Origin: Candidatus Methanohalarchaeum thermophilum
Lineage (GTDB): Archaea; Halobacteriota; Methanonatronarchaeia; Methanonatronarchaeales; Methanonatronarchaeaceae
DNA: 64,000 nt
Assembly (NCBI GenBank): GCA_001914405.1
Contig: MSDW01000001.1
Coordinates: 992,001-1,056,000, forward strand
Reading direction: 5' to 3'
The notes under the pieces were generated by a model. That model was not told the origin of the DNA, did not search any database, and worked only from the letters and a program-made list of their open reading frames with translations. Both the position numbers and the translations under genes were made by a program. Shown piece after piece: positions 9,108-18,267 of the stretch; the first letter of the stretch is position 1, and every line of letters starts with the position of its first letter.

Positions 9108-9881
9108 ATGACCAAAACAAAGATATTATTAGCAACTGACGGATCAAAACCATCATTAACAGCAACTAAAAAAGCAATAGAAGAAGCAAAAGAAAAAAAC
9201 GGAGTAGTATATGCTGTAACAATAAAAGAAATGGCACCTATGACTCCTCTAGAAAAAATGCAAGAAGACATAGCCGAAGAAAAATACCTCCAAGTTCGGT
9301 CAAGAGGAGCTGATGTAGCAGAAAAATACGGAGAAAAAGAAGGCGTAGAAGTAATAAAAAAAGAAGTAGAATCAGGTCCAGTATTAGCAGCCATATTAGA
9401 TTATGCTGAAGAAATAGAGCCAGATCTAATAGTCTTAGGAAACACAGGTAGAAGTGGCCTTGAGAGGTTAGCACTAGGAAGCGTTGCAGAAGGAGTTGTC
9501 AGGAACACAAAATATCCAGTTCTCGTTACAAAAATAATGGACGACGAATACCTAAAGGATATAATAGAAATAGCCAAACAAATGCCAGCTCCAGAGATCC
9601 CTGAAGAAGAAATAAAGAAATTAGATCTCAGCCTAGAAGATCTCGAAATCAAAAAACAGCTAGGCCTAGCTTCAGCAACACTACTAGCCTTTTTAATACC
9701 ATACTTTGGATATGGAGCAATGACATCCTTTTTGGGAAAACTATCCGTTACAGAGGTATTGCCAGGATTAAATGTAGCCATAATATGGGTTTTCCTCTTA
9801 TTTCCGGCAGGATGGATAACTTCGCTGTTATTTAATCAGTACGCCAAAAAATACGATAGACCAAGGAGTGAATCAAAATGA
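9108..9881 (+). CDS. UspA-domain protein fused to a two-helix membrane segment
   Basis: Residues 1-145 are a universal stress protein domain: an N-terminal KILLATDGS strand and the ATP-binding pattern LGNTGRSG...LGSVAEGVV. After a charged linker, residues about 182-240 form two hydrophobic segments, GLASATLLAFLIPYFGYGAM and LNVAIIWVFLLFPAGWITSL, resembling the small DUF485/DUF4212 membrane subunits found beside acetate-type symporters. The stop overlaps the ATG of the downstream symporter (ATGA), so the two are probably translated together. I infer an ATP- or AMP-sensing regulatory subunit of the transporter. The fusion is what is seen; the sensing role is not shown. Confidence 0.75.
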   Translation: MTKTKILLATDGSKPSLTATKKAIEEAKEKNGVVYAVTIKEMAPMTPLEKMQEDIAEEKYLQVRSRGADVAEKYGEKEGVEVIKKEVESGPVLAAILDYAEEIEPDLIVLGNTGRSGLERLALGSVAEGVVRNTKYPVLVTKIMDDEYLKDIIEIAKQMPAPEIPEEEIKKLDLSLEDLEIKKQLGLASATLLAFLIPYFGYGAMTSFLGKLSVTEVLPGLNVAIIWVFLLFPAGWITSLLFNQYAKKYDRPRSESK

Positions 9882-11491
9882 ACATAGTAGCTCTATTAAT
9901 AGTTTTATTACTAATCTCAGTAACCTTAGGAGTTGCTTGGTACAGTAGGAGATGGACAAGAACAACATCAGAATTCTATGTTGCAGGACAAAAGATATCA
10001 TGGATCCAAAATGCACTAGCACTAACTGGGGATTATCTAAGTGCTGCTAGTTTCCTAGGAGTAGCAGGTGCAATAGCAGTTTTAGGAATAGATAAAACCT
10101 GGGACGCTCTAGGTTACTTTGGAGGATACATAGTTCTCTTAGCACTATTAGCGGTACCATTAAGAAAAGTAGGAAAATATACTGCTCCAGAGATCCTGAC
10201 CACTAGATTCAAAGGAAGTAAAGCTTTAAGAACTGGAGGAATGATGGGAAGCGTAGTCATATCAGCATTTTATGTAGTACCCCAAATGGTTGGAGCTGGA
10301 GCACTACTTCAACTATTGCTTGGATGGAACTATGTATTTGCAGAAATAGTAATTGGTACATTAGTTGTAGGCTATGTAACCCTTGGAGGAATGAGAGCTA
10401 CAACATATAATCAAGTTATTCAAGCAGTAGTCCTCTGGGCAGCAATGCTTGTCATATTAATATTGGCAGCAGCTCTATACTTTGACTTTAACCTATTTGC
10501 GATCTTAGAGAAAGGAGAAAAAATGGTTCCTCCTCAATTAGTTCATGAACTAGTTCCAAAATCAGAGATACCAAATCTAGACAACCTAGGTTTCAAAGGA
10601 GCCGTTGACTACTTTAGTCAAAAACTAACAGGAGAAGCACACGCCCTAACACCAGGAACATTTGCACCAGACTGGATGAATATATTTGCTCTAGCTGCAG
10701 GATTAGTTTTTGGAACAGCAGGACTTCCCCATGTACTAAAAAGATACTATACCGTAGAAAAACCATCCGATGCAAGAACCAGTACAATAGGAGTACTATT
10801 TGCTATAGGCATATTCTACATAATGACAGTATTTGTAGGAATAGCAGCAATGTACTTACTCTATCCAGACATACTTAGCTACTTTTACAGCGGAAAAGCA
10901 GCTGTAGCCAAAAACATGGCAGTACCACTACTAGGTCAATTAGTAGGCGGAGACCTATTACTTGGAATAGCAATAGGAGGAGCATTTTGTGCAATATTAA
11001 GCACGGTAGCAGGATTACTAATAACTATAGGAACAACAGTAACCCATGACTACTATAAAGAAATAATAAATCCAAATGCCAGCGAAAAAAAGGAAGTATT
11101 TATAGCAAAACTTTCAATAGTAGCAACCGGAGCTATCTCAGTATTACTAGCTATAGGACTAGCGGATCAAAATGTCAGCTACCTTGTCACACTAGCATTT
11201 GGAATGGCAGCAAGCGTATTCTTCCCAGTACTCTTCATGTCAGTATGGTGGAAGAAATTCACTAGACAGGGAGCAGTTGCAACAATGGCAGCAGGACTCA
11301 TAGTTTCAGTAATCTTCGTAGCAGCCAAATTAATAGGAATGACAGCTATAATAGGAATACCAGTACTCGTAAACCCTGCTCTCTACAGTATACCAGCAGC
11401 ATTTGTAGCTGGAATAATAACAAGCCACTTAACAGATGACTATGGCCGTGTATCTGAATTTATGGCACTAGCCCACAGAAGAGAAGAATAA
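9878..11491 (+). CDS. actP: Sodium:solute symporter, acetate-permease (ActP)-like
   Basis: A 537-residue polytopic protein of the sodium:solute symporter family with about 13 hydrophobic segments. The N-terminal FYVAGQKISWIQNALALTGD region, the GGMRATTYNQVIQ motif and AGLPHVLKRYYTV are hallmarks of the ActP/acetate subgroup. It probably imports acetate or another small monocarboxylate with sodium. Coupling to acetyl-CoA synthetase in the same operon supports acetate as substrate. It overlaps the upstream gene by four bases. It is about 12 residues shorter than bacterial ActP; no key region is visibly missing. Confidence 0.88.
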   Translation: MNIVALLIVLLLISVTLGVAWYSRRWTRTTSEFYVAGQKISWIQNALALTGDYLSAASFLGVAGAIAVLGIDKTWDALGYFGGYIVLLALLAVPLRKVGKYTAPEILTTRFKGSKALRTGGMMGSVVISAFYVVPQMVGAGALLQLLLGWNYVFAEIVIGTLVVGYVTLGGMRATTYNQVIQAVVLWAAMLVILILAAALYFDFNLFAILEKGEKMVPPQLVHELVPKSEIPNLDNLGFKGAVDYFSQKLTGEAHALTPGTFAPDWMNIFALAAGLVFGTAGLPHVLKRYYTVEKPSDARTSTIGVLFAIGIFYIMTVFVGIAAMYLLYPDILSYFYSGKAAVAKNMAVPLLGQLVGGDLLLGIAIGGAFCAILSTVAGLLITIGTTVTHDYYKEIINPNASEKKEVFIAKLSIVATGAISVLLAIGLADQNVSYLVTLAFGMAASVFFPVLFMSVWWKKFTRQGAVATMAAGLIVSVIFVAAKLIGMTAIIGIPVLVNPALYSIPAAFVAGIITSHLTDDYGRVSEFMALAHRREE

Positions 11492-11499
11492 ATACACTA

Positions 11500-11545
11500 A
11501 AAATCCCCAAACCCCTATCCAATTTTTATTTATTTTTATTTCTTA
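11500..11545. terminator. T-rich convergent terminator region
   Basis: Between the symporter and the convergent YkgJ-like gene lies a run of T tracts (TTTTTATTTATTTTTATTTC) after a C-rich stretch, typical of archaeal oligo-T termination. It could serve the acetate operon; on the other strand the tract is A-rich. Confidence 0.4.
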
Positions 11546-11547
11546 AT

Positions 11548-11967
11548 CTACATCTCTCCATCGCGATATCTCCTAAGATCCTCTCTAACCTCATCCACCA
11601 CTTGACAAATAGTCTCTGATAAATCGATAAATTCACCTGTAAAAGGAAAATTTCTACAAGCCACAGGTTTAATATCATTTATAGCACATTCATAGAAGCC
11701 ATCGTCTCTTTCTATAAGAAAAGGACAACTTTCTAGTTTAGTACCATCCTCAGGATGATAAAAAAACCTATCATAGGTCTTCAAAGGAAAATCCTTAGAT
11801 ATGAACTTAATCCCCAAATACTCCCCAAATCGAGAAGGTAGCTTTCTATTACTTAATCTATCTATATCTTCCTTTCGCAGCCTAAACGTATTGAAGTAAC
11901 TTTTACAGCATTCACCACATCTTTTACACTCAAAATTATCTCTAAATAATTTCTCAATCACCATCAT
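11548..11967 (-). CDS. YkgJ-family zinc/iron-chelating protein
   Basis: A 139-residue protein with the family pattern CKRCGECCK near the N-terminus, CPFL in the middle and CAINDIKPVACRNFPFTGE towards the C-terminus. The eight or so cysteines are thought to bind Zn or an Fe-S cluster. Family function is not established. It is a stand-alone gene converging on the acetate operon, with an inverted-repeat element immediately upstream. Confidence 0.8.
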   Translation of the reverse strand: MMVIEKLFRDNFECKRCGECCKSYFNTFRLRKEDIDRLSNRKLPSRFGEYLGIKFISKDFPLKTYDRFFYHPEDGTKLESCPFLIERDDGFYECAINDIKPVACRNFPFTGEFIDLSETICQVVDEVREDLRRYRDGEM

Positions 11968-11982
11968 ACCAATACTTAAACT

Positions 11983-12423
11983 GTGAAGTGACTTCTAACT
12001 AATCAAGGATTTAGGGGAGAGTATCTTTTCTGTGTTCTCTTATCTCAAAGAGGAGTTTGGGTTCCGTTGAACTTGTCTTATTCACCTGATCAACAAGGGA
12101 ACTCTTGCTCTGAAGGAAGTTTGGACTAGGGCAAACAAAAGCCCATGTATTAACTCGTATTGGTTCCGCTTATTCTCTCCAGTAGTTCCTACACCAGCCA
12201 CATAAACTCTACCAAAACTCAAGCTTACCCAATACACCTTATTTGATGTAGAGATCTGAGGGCCTCTAGCCAATCCTCAAGGACAAAGGGGTTGCTTTTT
12301 GGTAGGGGAGACAAATTCAGCCAACTGCTAATTAAGTTTTAATTGTCAATGAAAACCACTTAATTATTGTGGTTGATTCATCCCCTTCCTAATCTGAGAC
12401 TTAGAAAGGAGGGCTTCTCAACC
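11983..12423 (-). mobile_element. Non-autonomous IS605-type element A (hairpin-bounded, tnpB lost)
   Basis: About 440 bases bounded by two hairpins: CTAACTAATCAAGGATTTAG on the left and CTTCCTAATCTGAGACTTAG on the right, the latter framed by GGTTGATTCA and TTCTCAACC. The interior matches the element at 20627-21075 in order and orientation (AGAGGAGTTTG, GGGAACT, TTATTCTCTCC, GCTTACCCA, CCTCAAGG, GGATTGC or GGTTGC, CCAACTGC). The segment TTATTCTCC...CACTA...GCTTACCCA also appears inside the 3' end of the decayed tnpB at 15.5 kb. I therefore read it as an internal-deletion derivative holding the left end and the tnpB 3'/guide-RNA end. It is read on the reverse strand, with its right end at about 11983. 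Confidence 0.6.
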
Positions 12424-12850
12424 CTAAAGATGAAATTAACTGAACAAAACAGAACAAATCTAAAAACTAAAGACTGTTTTAAAGGCCATAGATCTTATCG
12501 TATTTTTAGTAAAATGTATATATCTTTATCTTTAGATAAGATTGGTTTTCTTATTGTAACTATTATTTTCCAAAAGATTGAGAAAAAAACCCTTCTTACA
12601 CTGAATATAGTGAGATAATTCCAAATAAATAGATCATAGCTCTTAAATTTTCATATTAAATTAGAATAAACTGGCAGCTAATTAGCGTATTTAATTTTTT
12701 AAAAAGCGATTTCATTGTCTTTTCCAGTTTGGTTAAATCCTTAAGTTCTAAATCAAATATATTGCGTGATAAAAAATGAACTTGAATTCTCTAGGAATAG
12801 AGTCTTATTGATTGATGTATTAATACGAGAAGAAATACTGAGAGGAACAA
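12424..12850. other. Intergenic spacer, no gene recognised
   Basis: A+T-rich sequence between two hairpin-bounded elements. A short open frame crosses from the left element into this spacer but has no recognisable protein features. Nothing else supported. Confidence 0.4.
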
Positions 12851-13250
<400 letters not shown>

Positions 13251-13503
13251 GTTAATAGGTTAAATATTAATATATAAAACTAACTGGATCTTGATCTAGG
13301 TTTTTTCTCTGAGAGTATATAATCCACCTTGTTTGTCGGCCTAGTAATAAAAAAAGTTTGTTGGGAGACCCTAAGTCCTTATAAGATAAGAAGAAGAGAC
13401 CTCTACTGGGGAACCTCTCTTTTTCCATGTGAACAACTATGAGTTAGGGAGGGGTTGACTAGAATTTTTTAGCTTTTAGTTTTTGGGCAAATTAGTAAAT
13501 TGT
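13251..13503. other. Spacer with possible element remnant
   Basis: A 250-base A+T-rich spacer. The AGACCTCTACTGGGGAACCTCTCT stretch near 13400 looks like a decayed end hairpin of the IS605-type family (compare AAGACCTCTCCC...GAGAGG at 24401). No gene is supported. Confidence 0.3.
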
Positions 13504-13794
13504 CTAGAGCTCTTCTTCTAGAATGAAGTGACTTAATAACTTTTTATGGTATTCAATTGCTTTATTTAATCTATCAAATTTTTTAGAGTATTTCTTAAAC
13601 TCTTTATCTAAATTTATGTCGTAACTGTTTTTTATCCACGATTCTTGATCGCTCAATCCTCTATAAGCCTTTCCTTCAAAAACCCTAGTCTCATATTTAT
13701 TCTCTTCAGACAGATCTTTTCCAGTGGTTGAGATCACTAAAACTTCATTTCCTTCTTCTGACTCTTTGTCAAATATTGGTATAAAGGATTTCAT
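13504..13794 (-). CDS. Small hypothetical protein, 96 residues
   Basis: A 96-residue acidic protein with no motif I recognise. The N-terminal half is compact and mixed (MKSFIPIFDKESEEGNEVLV) and the C-terminal half is a charged helix (KEFKKYSKKFDRLNKAIEYHKKL). The ATG at 13794 lies about 50 bases from the start of the divergent PEBP gene, so the two may share a control region. Coding looks plausible from the charged, non-repetitive composition, but there is no homology evidence. Confidence 0.5.
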   Translation of the reverse strand: MKSFIPIFDKESEEGNEVLVISTTGKDLSEENKYETRVFEGKAYRGLSDQESWIKNSYDINLDKEFKKYSKKFDRLNKAIEYHKKLLSHFILEEEL

Positions 13795-13843
13795 TTTAAA
13801 TTTAAATAGGAATAAAAACGGAATTTATTTTTGGGTGATAAAT

Positions 13844-14296
13844 TTGGGTGAACTAGGTTTAGAGAGTTCGGCCTTCAAAGATGGAGAAAAAATGCCAAGA
13901 AAGTATGGATATACAGAAGAGAACATAAGTCCTCCACTAAGTATCAAATCGGTACCTGAAGGAACTGAGTCTCTAGCATTGATCATGGATGATCCAGATG
14001 CAAAACCAGTAGCTGGTAAAATTTGGACTCACTGGTTAATTTGGGGCATAGACCCTGGGATAGGGGAAATTCCAGAGGACTGGAGTTCAACTGCAACTGA
14101 AGGAAAAAATGATTATGGGGAAAAAGGATACGGGGGACCGAATCCACCTGATAAAGCACATACCTACGAGTTCAAACTATACGCTCTAGATTCTGAAATC
14201 AACTTAAAAGAAAATAGTAAAAAGAAAGATGTTGAAAAGGCATTAAAAGGACATATAATAGATAAAACTAAACTAAGAGGAGTATTCGAGCCATAA
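13844..14296 (+). CDS. PEBP-family protein (YbhB/YbcL-like)
   Basis: A phosphatidylethanolamine-binding-protein-like small protein of about 150 residues. Family signatures include the N-terminal LESSAFKDGEKMPRKYG, ENISPPL, the ligand-pocket block LALIMDDPDA, THWLIWGID, GKNDYGEKGYGGPNPP and TYEFKLYALD. Prokaryotic members have no settled function. I choose the TTG at 13844 because GGTGA lies six bases before it and the protein then begins where the family does; longer starts upstream would add residues unlike the family. No neighbour suggests a pathway. Confidence 0.85.
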   Translation: MGELGLESSAFKDGEKMPRKYGYTEENISPPLSIKSVPEGTESLALIMDDPDAKPVAGKIWTHWLIWGIDPGIGEIPEDWSSTATEGKNDYGEKGYGGPNPPDKAHTYEFKLYALDSEINLKENSKKKDVEKALKGHIIDKTKLRGVFEP

Positions 14297-14745
14297 ACAA
14301 AAACACTTATTTTTTTATTAAACAATTAAATCTCTATCTAATTGAATTAAAAAAGATGAAGCAGCTCTACAAAGACAAATAAAATTAACTAGGAAATAAA
14401 TTGGTCGAAGGAAAAAAAGAAATCTATGGCTAAAACAAATATTGGGCTTCATACTGAATGAATAATCAAATTTGAATAAATTAGTTTAAACAGTGCTTTA
14501 GATATGGCTTAAGGTATTAATTATTGGAAACAAGTTGGCGCCGTAATATCTTTTTCTTTATGAATGGAGAAGACTTTGATCTTGGTAACGTCTATTAAAA
14601 TAATTAATTAGTTTAACGGAACTTATTTATATTAATTGATTTTCATTGGTAAATTTGTTATAAAGTCAACTACCCCTCCCTAAATCAGAGATTTTGGAGA
14701 GGGTCTTCTCGAAAATGAAAGATAAAAGATATTTGAGGTTGAAGG
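14297..14745. other. Intergenic region with one end-type hairpin
   Basis: About 450 A+T-rich bases without a supported gene. At 14665-14712 there is a hairpin of the IS605-type end family (CCTCCCTAAATC, short loop, GATTTTGGAGAGGG, followed by TCTTCTC). It appears solitary, so it may be the last trace of an element. It lies just upstream of the ACT-domain gene. Confidence 0.45.
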
Positions 14746-15222
14746 ATGAAGGAAAACTACAGTGAGATCGTTGGCGGGGTCTCCACTAAAGAGAATGTAG
14801 CTTTGGTAAATGTACATGGTATAGGTTTTGTTGATGCCTCTGATGCAATTGCAGATGCGTTTAACGCAATTAAAGAGGAAGACATAAATGTTTTAATGAT
14901 AACAAAGGGTTCATGCGAACCGACTATATCTATAGTAATAGAAGAAAAACATCTTTCAAAGGCTGTAAACGCTATAAGAGATAAATTTGGAAATGGTAAT
15001 ATACAAAAAATAAATAAAGAAAGAGATATAGCTATATTAACAGTTTTGAACATAAAAGGCCCAGGTAAACCAGGTATAGCTGGAAGAATTTTCCGCAAAA
15101 TGGGAGAAAACAATATCAACATAAAAATGATTAGCCAAGATCCAAGTGAATTTGATATATCATTTGTAGTAAATAAAAAAAATATCGAAAAATCTATGGA
15201 AGTACTTAGAAAATTAGAATAA
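14746..15222 (+). CDS. Stand-alone tandem ACT-domain protein (aspartate-kinase regulatory type)
   Basis: A 158-residue protein made of two ACT domains. The first (about 18-80) includes VALVNVHGIGFVDASDAIADAF and the second (about 90-155) includes AILTVLNIKGPGKPGIAGRIFRKMGENNINIKMISQ. This arrangement resembles the C-terminal regulatory half of aspartate kinase, without the kinase domain. Such separate ACT proteins bind an amino acid and may regulate a partner enzyme or transcription. The ligand cannot be told from sequence. GAGGTTGAAGG just upstream could serve as ribosome site. No aspartate kinase gene is in the window. Confidence 0.8.
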   Translation: MKENYSEIVGGVSTKENVALVNVHGIGFVDASDAIADAFNAIKEEDINVLMITKGSCEPTISIVIEEKHLSKAVNAIRDKFGNGNIQKINKERDIAILTVLNIKGPGKPGIAGRIFRKMGENNINIKMISQDPSEFDISFVVNKKNIEKSMEVLRKLE

Positions 15223-15487
15223 TTCAATAAATTGAAGTTTTTAAATTTTTTAATTTTTTTATAGAGTTGAAAGCAGAAAATTTGTGTCCTTCAGGCCACG
15301 AAATGAATGCTGAAAACCTAAGAGAATTAAGTATTAGGAAAAAAGGAAATAGTTCTTAGCTAAAGTTTATCTGGGTTGTCTGCTTTTTTTGAACCAAAAC
15401 CGATCACATCTTTTGTTTAAACGGAGCACTCAAATTCTTGTGAACTAGGCCTGGAAACAAAAGCCAAATATAAATAAGATGAGTGAG
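15223..15487. other. Spacer left of an IS605-type right end
   Basis: A 265-base spacer with no gene. In TnpB systems the guide portion of the omega RNA is read from the flank just beyond the element's right end. For the reverse-strand element to the right, that flank is the sequence immediately below 15488. Confidence 0.35.
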
Positions 15488-16973
15488 TGAACTACCCCTA
15501 CCTAATCAAATGATTAGGAAGGGGATTTCAGGAGAAGTTTGAATTAGGCTCTCACTTATATCTGAGCCGCATCCTAACCCAAAGGGTTTCCTTATTCTCC
15601 TTGCTCCTTGGCGTGTCCACACCACCACTACACCCTACTCCCGAAGTTTCAGGCTTACCCATATCTATTTCTTTTAATCCTTTCTTAGCGATGTTTAAGG
15701 CTCCATTTATGTCGGCGTTTATTAAGGTTCCATCACCTGTTTTGAATAGTCCTCTCTTGGTTCTCTCTCCTATATATTCTCCGTAATGCTCTATAAGCTC
15801 ATTATCGAAGAAACTGCACCTACTGGTGTATGCCTCATTCACTAAAACAAACTCAATTCCATAGAACTCTAACTTATGCTCAAGTTTTTGCTTAAACCAA
15901 TCAAAAGGTATCTCCACAAAACCCTGGTTATTCCTATCACCAATATTAACCTCTTGCTTCCATCCCTTTCCATCCCCACAAAACACTTTCTCGATTTTAT
16001 TTTCTTTACAGTAGTCAACGATTGCCTTGGTTGCTTTATTCAAGTAATCGTGTACGTAGTTGTTTCGGTCTCGGAATAACTTATTTATTCTCTTTGTGTT
16101 TCCCTTAATCCCTTGTTTATCCTTTATGGATTGTAACTTAATTTATCTACCTTTTTATTGAACCACTTGTTGTACGATTTGAGTGATCGCCCATCTAAGA
16201 TGGATGAGTGTCCAAGGTGGTCAACACAAGCGGCGAGGTTATCTAATCCTAAATTGATACTTAACCAAGTGTTTTCTTTTGTATCGATTGGTTTTTTTTC
16301 TTCTTCGTAAGTTATTCTGTTTTCGAAGTATTGTGGTTTTTTTCTTGGAGTTATGTGTAGTTGTTTGTTGTTGATGTGGCTTTGTTTTAGTTTTTCGTAA
16401 GTGAAATCTATCTGGTTTTCTTTTTTGGTGTACTCATATTTTTCTTTGAAATTTTTTGGGACATCGATTCTTATGTGGTTTTTTTTGACTTGGAAGCTTT
16501 GGTTTGGATAGATTAGGGAGAAGTGTCCGTCTTTTTCTAGGTAGTTTGGTGGGTGTGCTTCGTTGTCGTATTTTCCTTCTCTTTTTTTCTTTGATTAAGT
16601 TAAAGAATGGTTTGAAGGCTTTGTCTACGTGTTTCATTGTTTGTTGAGTTATTTGTGGGGGTAAGACTTTGTAGTTTTCGCTTTCTCCTTTAAGTCGTTT
16701 CTTGGGCGTCGTAGTAACTTAGGTGTTCTCCGTTGTTGAAGAAGTATTGTCTTACTTTGTAGAGTGTTTCGTTGTGTAGGTCTTTGGATTTGTGGCTCAT
16801 TTTTTTCAATATCTTGTATTCTTGTTTGGTTAGTCCTTGTAGGTTCTGTCTTAGTGACTTCTTCATTTTCCTAACATATAGCATATATTTTTGACTATGT
16901 TTAATGTTTTTCCAGAAGACTGGTTCATCACCTACCTAAATCAAAAGATTTAGGGAGCTGTCTTCCCAGTCAA
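15488..16973 (-). mobile_element. IS200/IS605-type element carrying a decayed tnpB
   Basis: The most complete element of its family in the window: a left-end hairpin at 16922-16973 (GTTCATCACCTACC, AAATC/GATTT stem, TCTTCCC), a tnpB pseudogene, and a right-end hairpin at 15488-15535 (CCCCTACCTAATCA/TGATTAGGAAGGGG). There is no tnpA, which is the IS1341-type layout. The sequence between the tnpB 3' end and the right hairpin is where the omega RNA would be encoded, and it is shared with the tnpB-less elements A and B. Confidence 0.7.
15552..16884 (-). pseudogene. tnpB: tnpB (IS605 OrfB) pseudogene
   Basis: Pieces of one TnpB lie in several frames. The N-terminus (16690-16884) has [25 protein letters not shown] and [18 protein letters not shown] basic middle part lies around 16434-16637. 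The C-terminus (15552-16043) has the RuvC/zinc-ribbon tail: [28 protein letters not shown], then [19 protein letters not shown] carrying the last catalytic Asp (ADINGA). Expected zinc-finger cysteines are degraded (CSFFDN where CxxC is usual). Several frameshifts and the damaged zinc finger mean it is not functional. TnpB is the RNA-guided nuclease ancestor of Cas12. Confidence 0.85.
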
Positions 16974-16974
16974 A

Positions 16975-17262
16975 AGATAAATGGGTGAGGTTAGCTAGGA
17001 AACCTTTTCTTTGGTTAGTATGGTCCTAGTGGCTGGTGTAGGAGCAACCGAAACGAAAGTGAACTTACTGGAACTATCCTAAGAGTTAAGTTAGTATATG
17101 GTTTTTGTTTTTGCCCTAATACATTTCTTCACTCAAAAGAATAGTTTCTTTTGTTGGTTAAATGTATGAGGCAAGGTCAACGGAAACCCAAACTCCTCTT
17201 TGAGATAAGGATCACGTGGAAACTCACTTCCTGAAGAAAGTAAGTTACTTCACAGATAGATT
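16975..17262 (+). mobile_element. Element E, 3' part of a tnpB-less IS605-type element
   Basis: This stretch matches, in the opposite orientation to elements A and B, the same internal landmarks: GGTCCTAGTGGCTGGTGT, ACTATCCTAAGAGTTA and AAACCCAAACTCCTC, followed by a right-end-like CACTTCCTGAAGAAAGTAAG hairpin and TTCAC. A matching left end was not found; the element abuts the left end of its neighbour at 16973, so the two may be back to back. Confidence 0.5.
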
Positions 17263-17344
17263 CAGCATGTTTAGTTTTTTCTTAATGAAGAAAAGATATG
17301 ATTCTATAAAATGAACTCATTTCAAAAATCTCAATAGTATTTGG

Positions 17345-18165
17345 ATCTATACTATGTTGATGAATGCTTTGGATGGCTTTGGCCAGTCTTTCATGCCTAA
17401 TTGTGGTTCTTTTGAAGGTTTTTAGCCAGACGAAGAATCTTTCAACCGACTTTCTATCCTTGTATGAGTCTTTATCGAACCTTGTCGGTCTTTCCTTTCT
17501 TTTTTGTCTTTCTGTTTCTCCCAGTTCCTGGGAATATTACTCTTTGATGTTTCTGTTTCTCAGATAGTTTTTTATCTTTTTTGGTGTTGTAGGGCTGAGT
17601 TGGCTAACATCTCTTTCGGTTTTGTCCTCGTACCAGGCTCCTGTTTTGATCTCTTATTTCTTTAACAGTTTTTTCGACTTGAATAGCTTTGAGTCATGTC
17701 TGTCGCCTTTTGATACCTTTATCGATAGAGGTAAGCCGTCCTTCGTGGTTACAGGCATGAACCTTGGATCCTTTTTTTGTGTTTGTAGCCGCTGGTATCC
17801 TACTTTCTGTCCCTCTTTTTTGCCTCCACCGCAGGTTGAATCTATATGCTGCCTTATTCGAGTTCAAGTTCTCCTTTTCTGTATGCTTTCTCCTGCAGCC
17901 TTTCGACTATCTTTTTCCAGATGCCTTCGTCTTGCCATCTTTTTAGGCGTCTCCATGCTGTAACATAGGATCCGTACTTTTCGGGCATATCCGACCACTT
18001 ACAACCGGTTATCAGAACCTAAAGCAGTTCCATTGATAGTTTTTCTGTCATCTGCTCTTAGCCTACCAGTTTCCGAGGTGACTAGAATAGAACAGGGTCT
18101 ATAAACCTCCATTGTTCGTCCTTTAACTCTTCAAACCTCAATCCCATCCCCACAAGCAACTTAAG
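17345..18165 (-). pseudogene. IS5-family (IS427-like) transposase pseudogene
   Basis: Reading the reverse strand in shifting frames gives a typical IS5-family transposase. The order is LRFEELKDEQWRFIDP, then LITGCKWSDMPEKYGS and VTAWRRLKRWQDEGIWKKI, then GLPLSIKVSKGDRHDSKLF, and finally TRFDKDSYKDRKSVERFFVW followed by LKTFKRTTIRHERLAKAI. Several stop codons and frameshifts interrupt it, and the open frames on the opposite strand here are shadows. Terminal inverted repeats were not identified. It is a different IS5 subgroup from the transposase at the start of the window. Confidence 0.8.
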
Positions 18166-18267
18166 AACACAAACTACTTAACACTTTTGAAATAAGTTCA
18201 AATGTTATAGAAGTTTTTTTTTGATTGGAAAATTTTTTAAAAGAATTCATCAATATAAAAAGATTGT

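Noticed and set aside
12367-12618. 83-residue open frame
   Set aside because: It starts inside the left-end hairpin of element A and shows no protein features.
17364-17963. Three open frames on the + strand
   Set aside because: They are shadows of the reverse-strand IS5 transposase pseudogene, whose conserved blocks can be read across this region.
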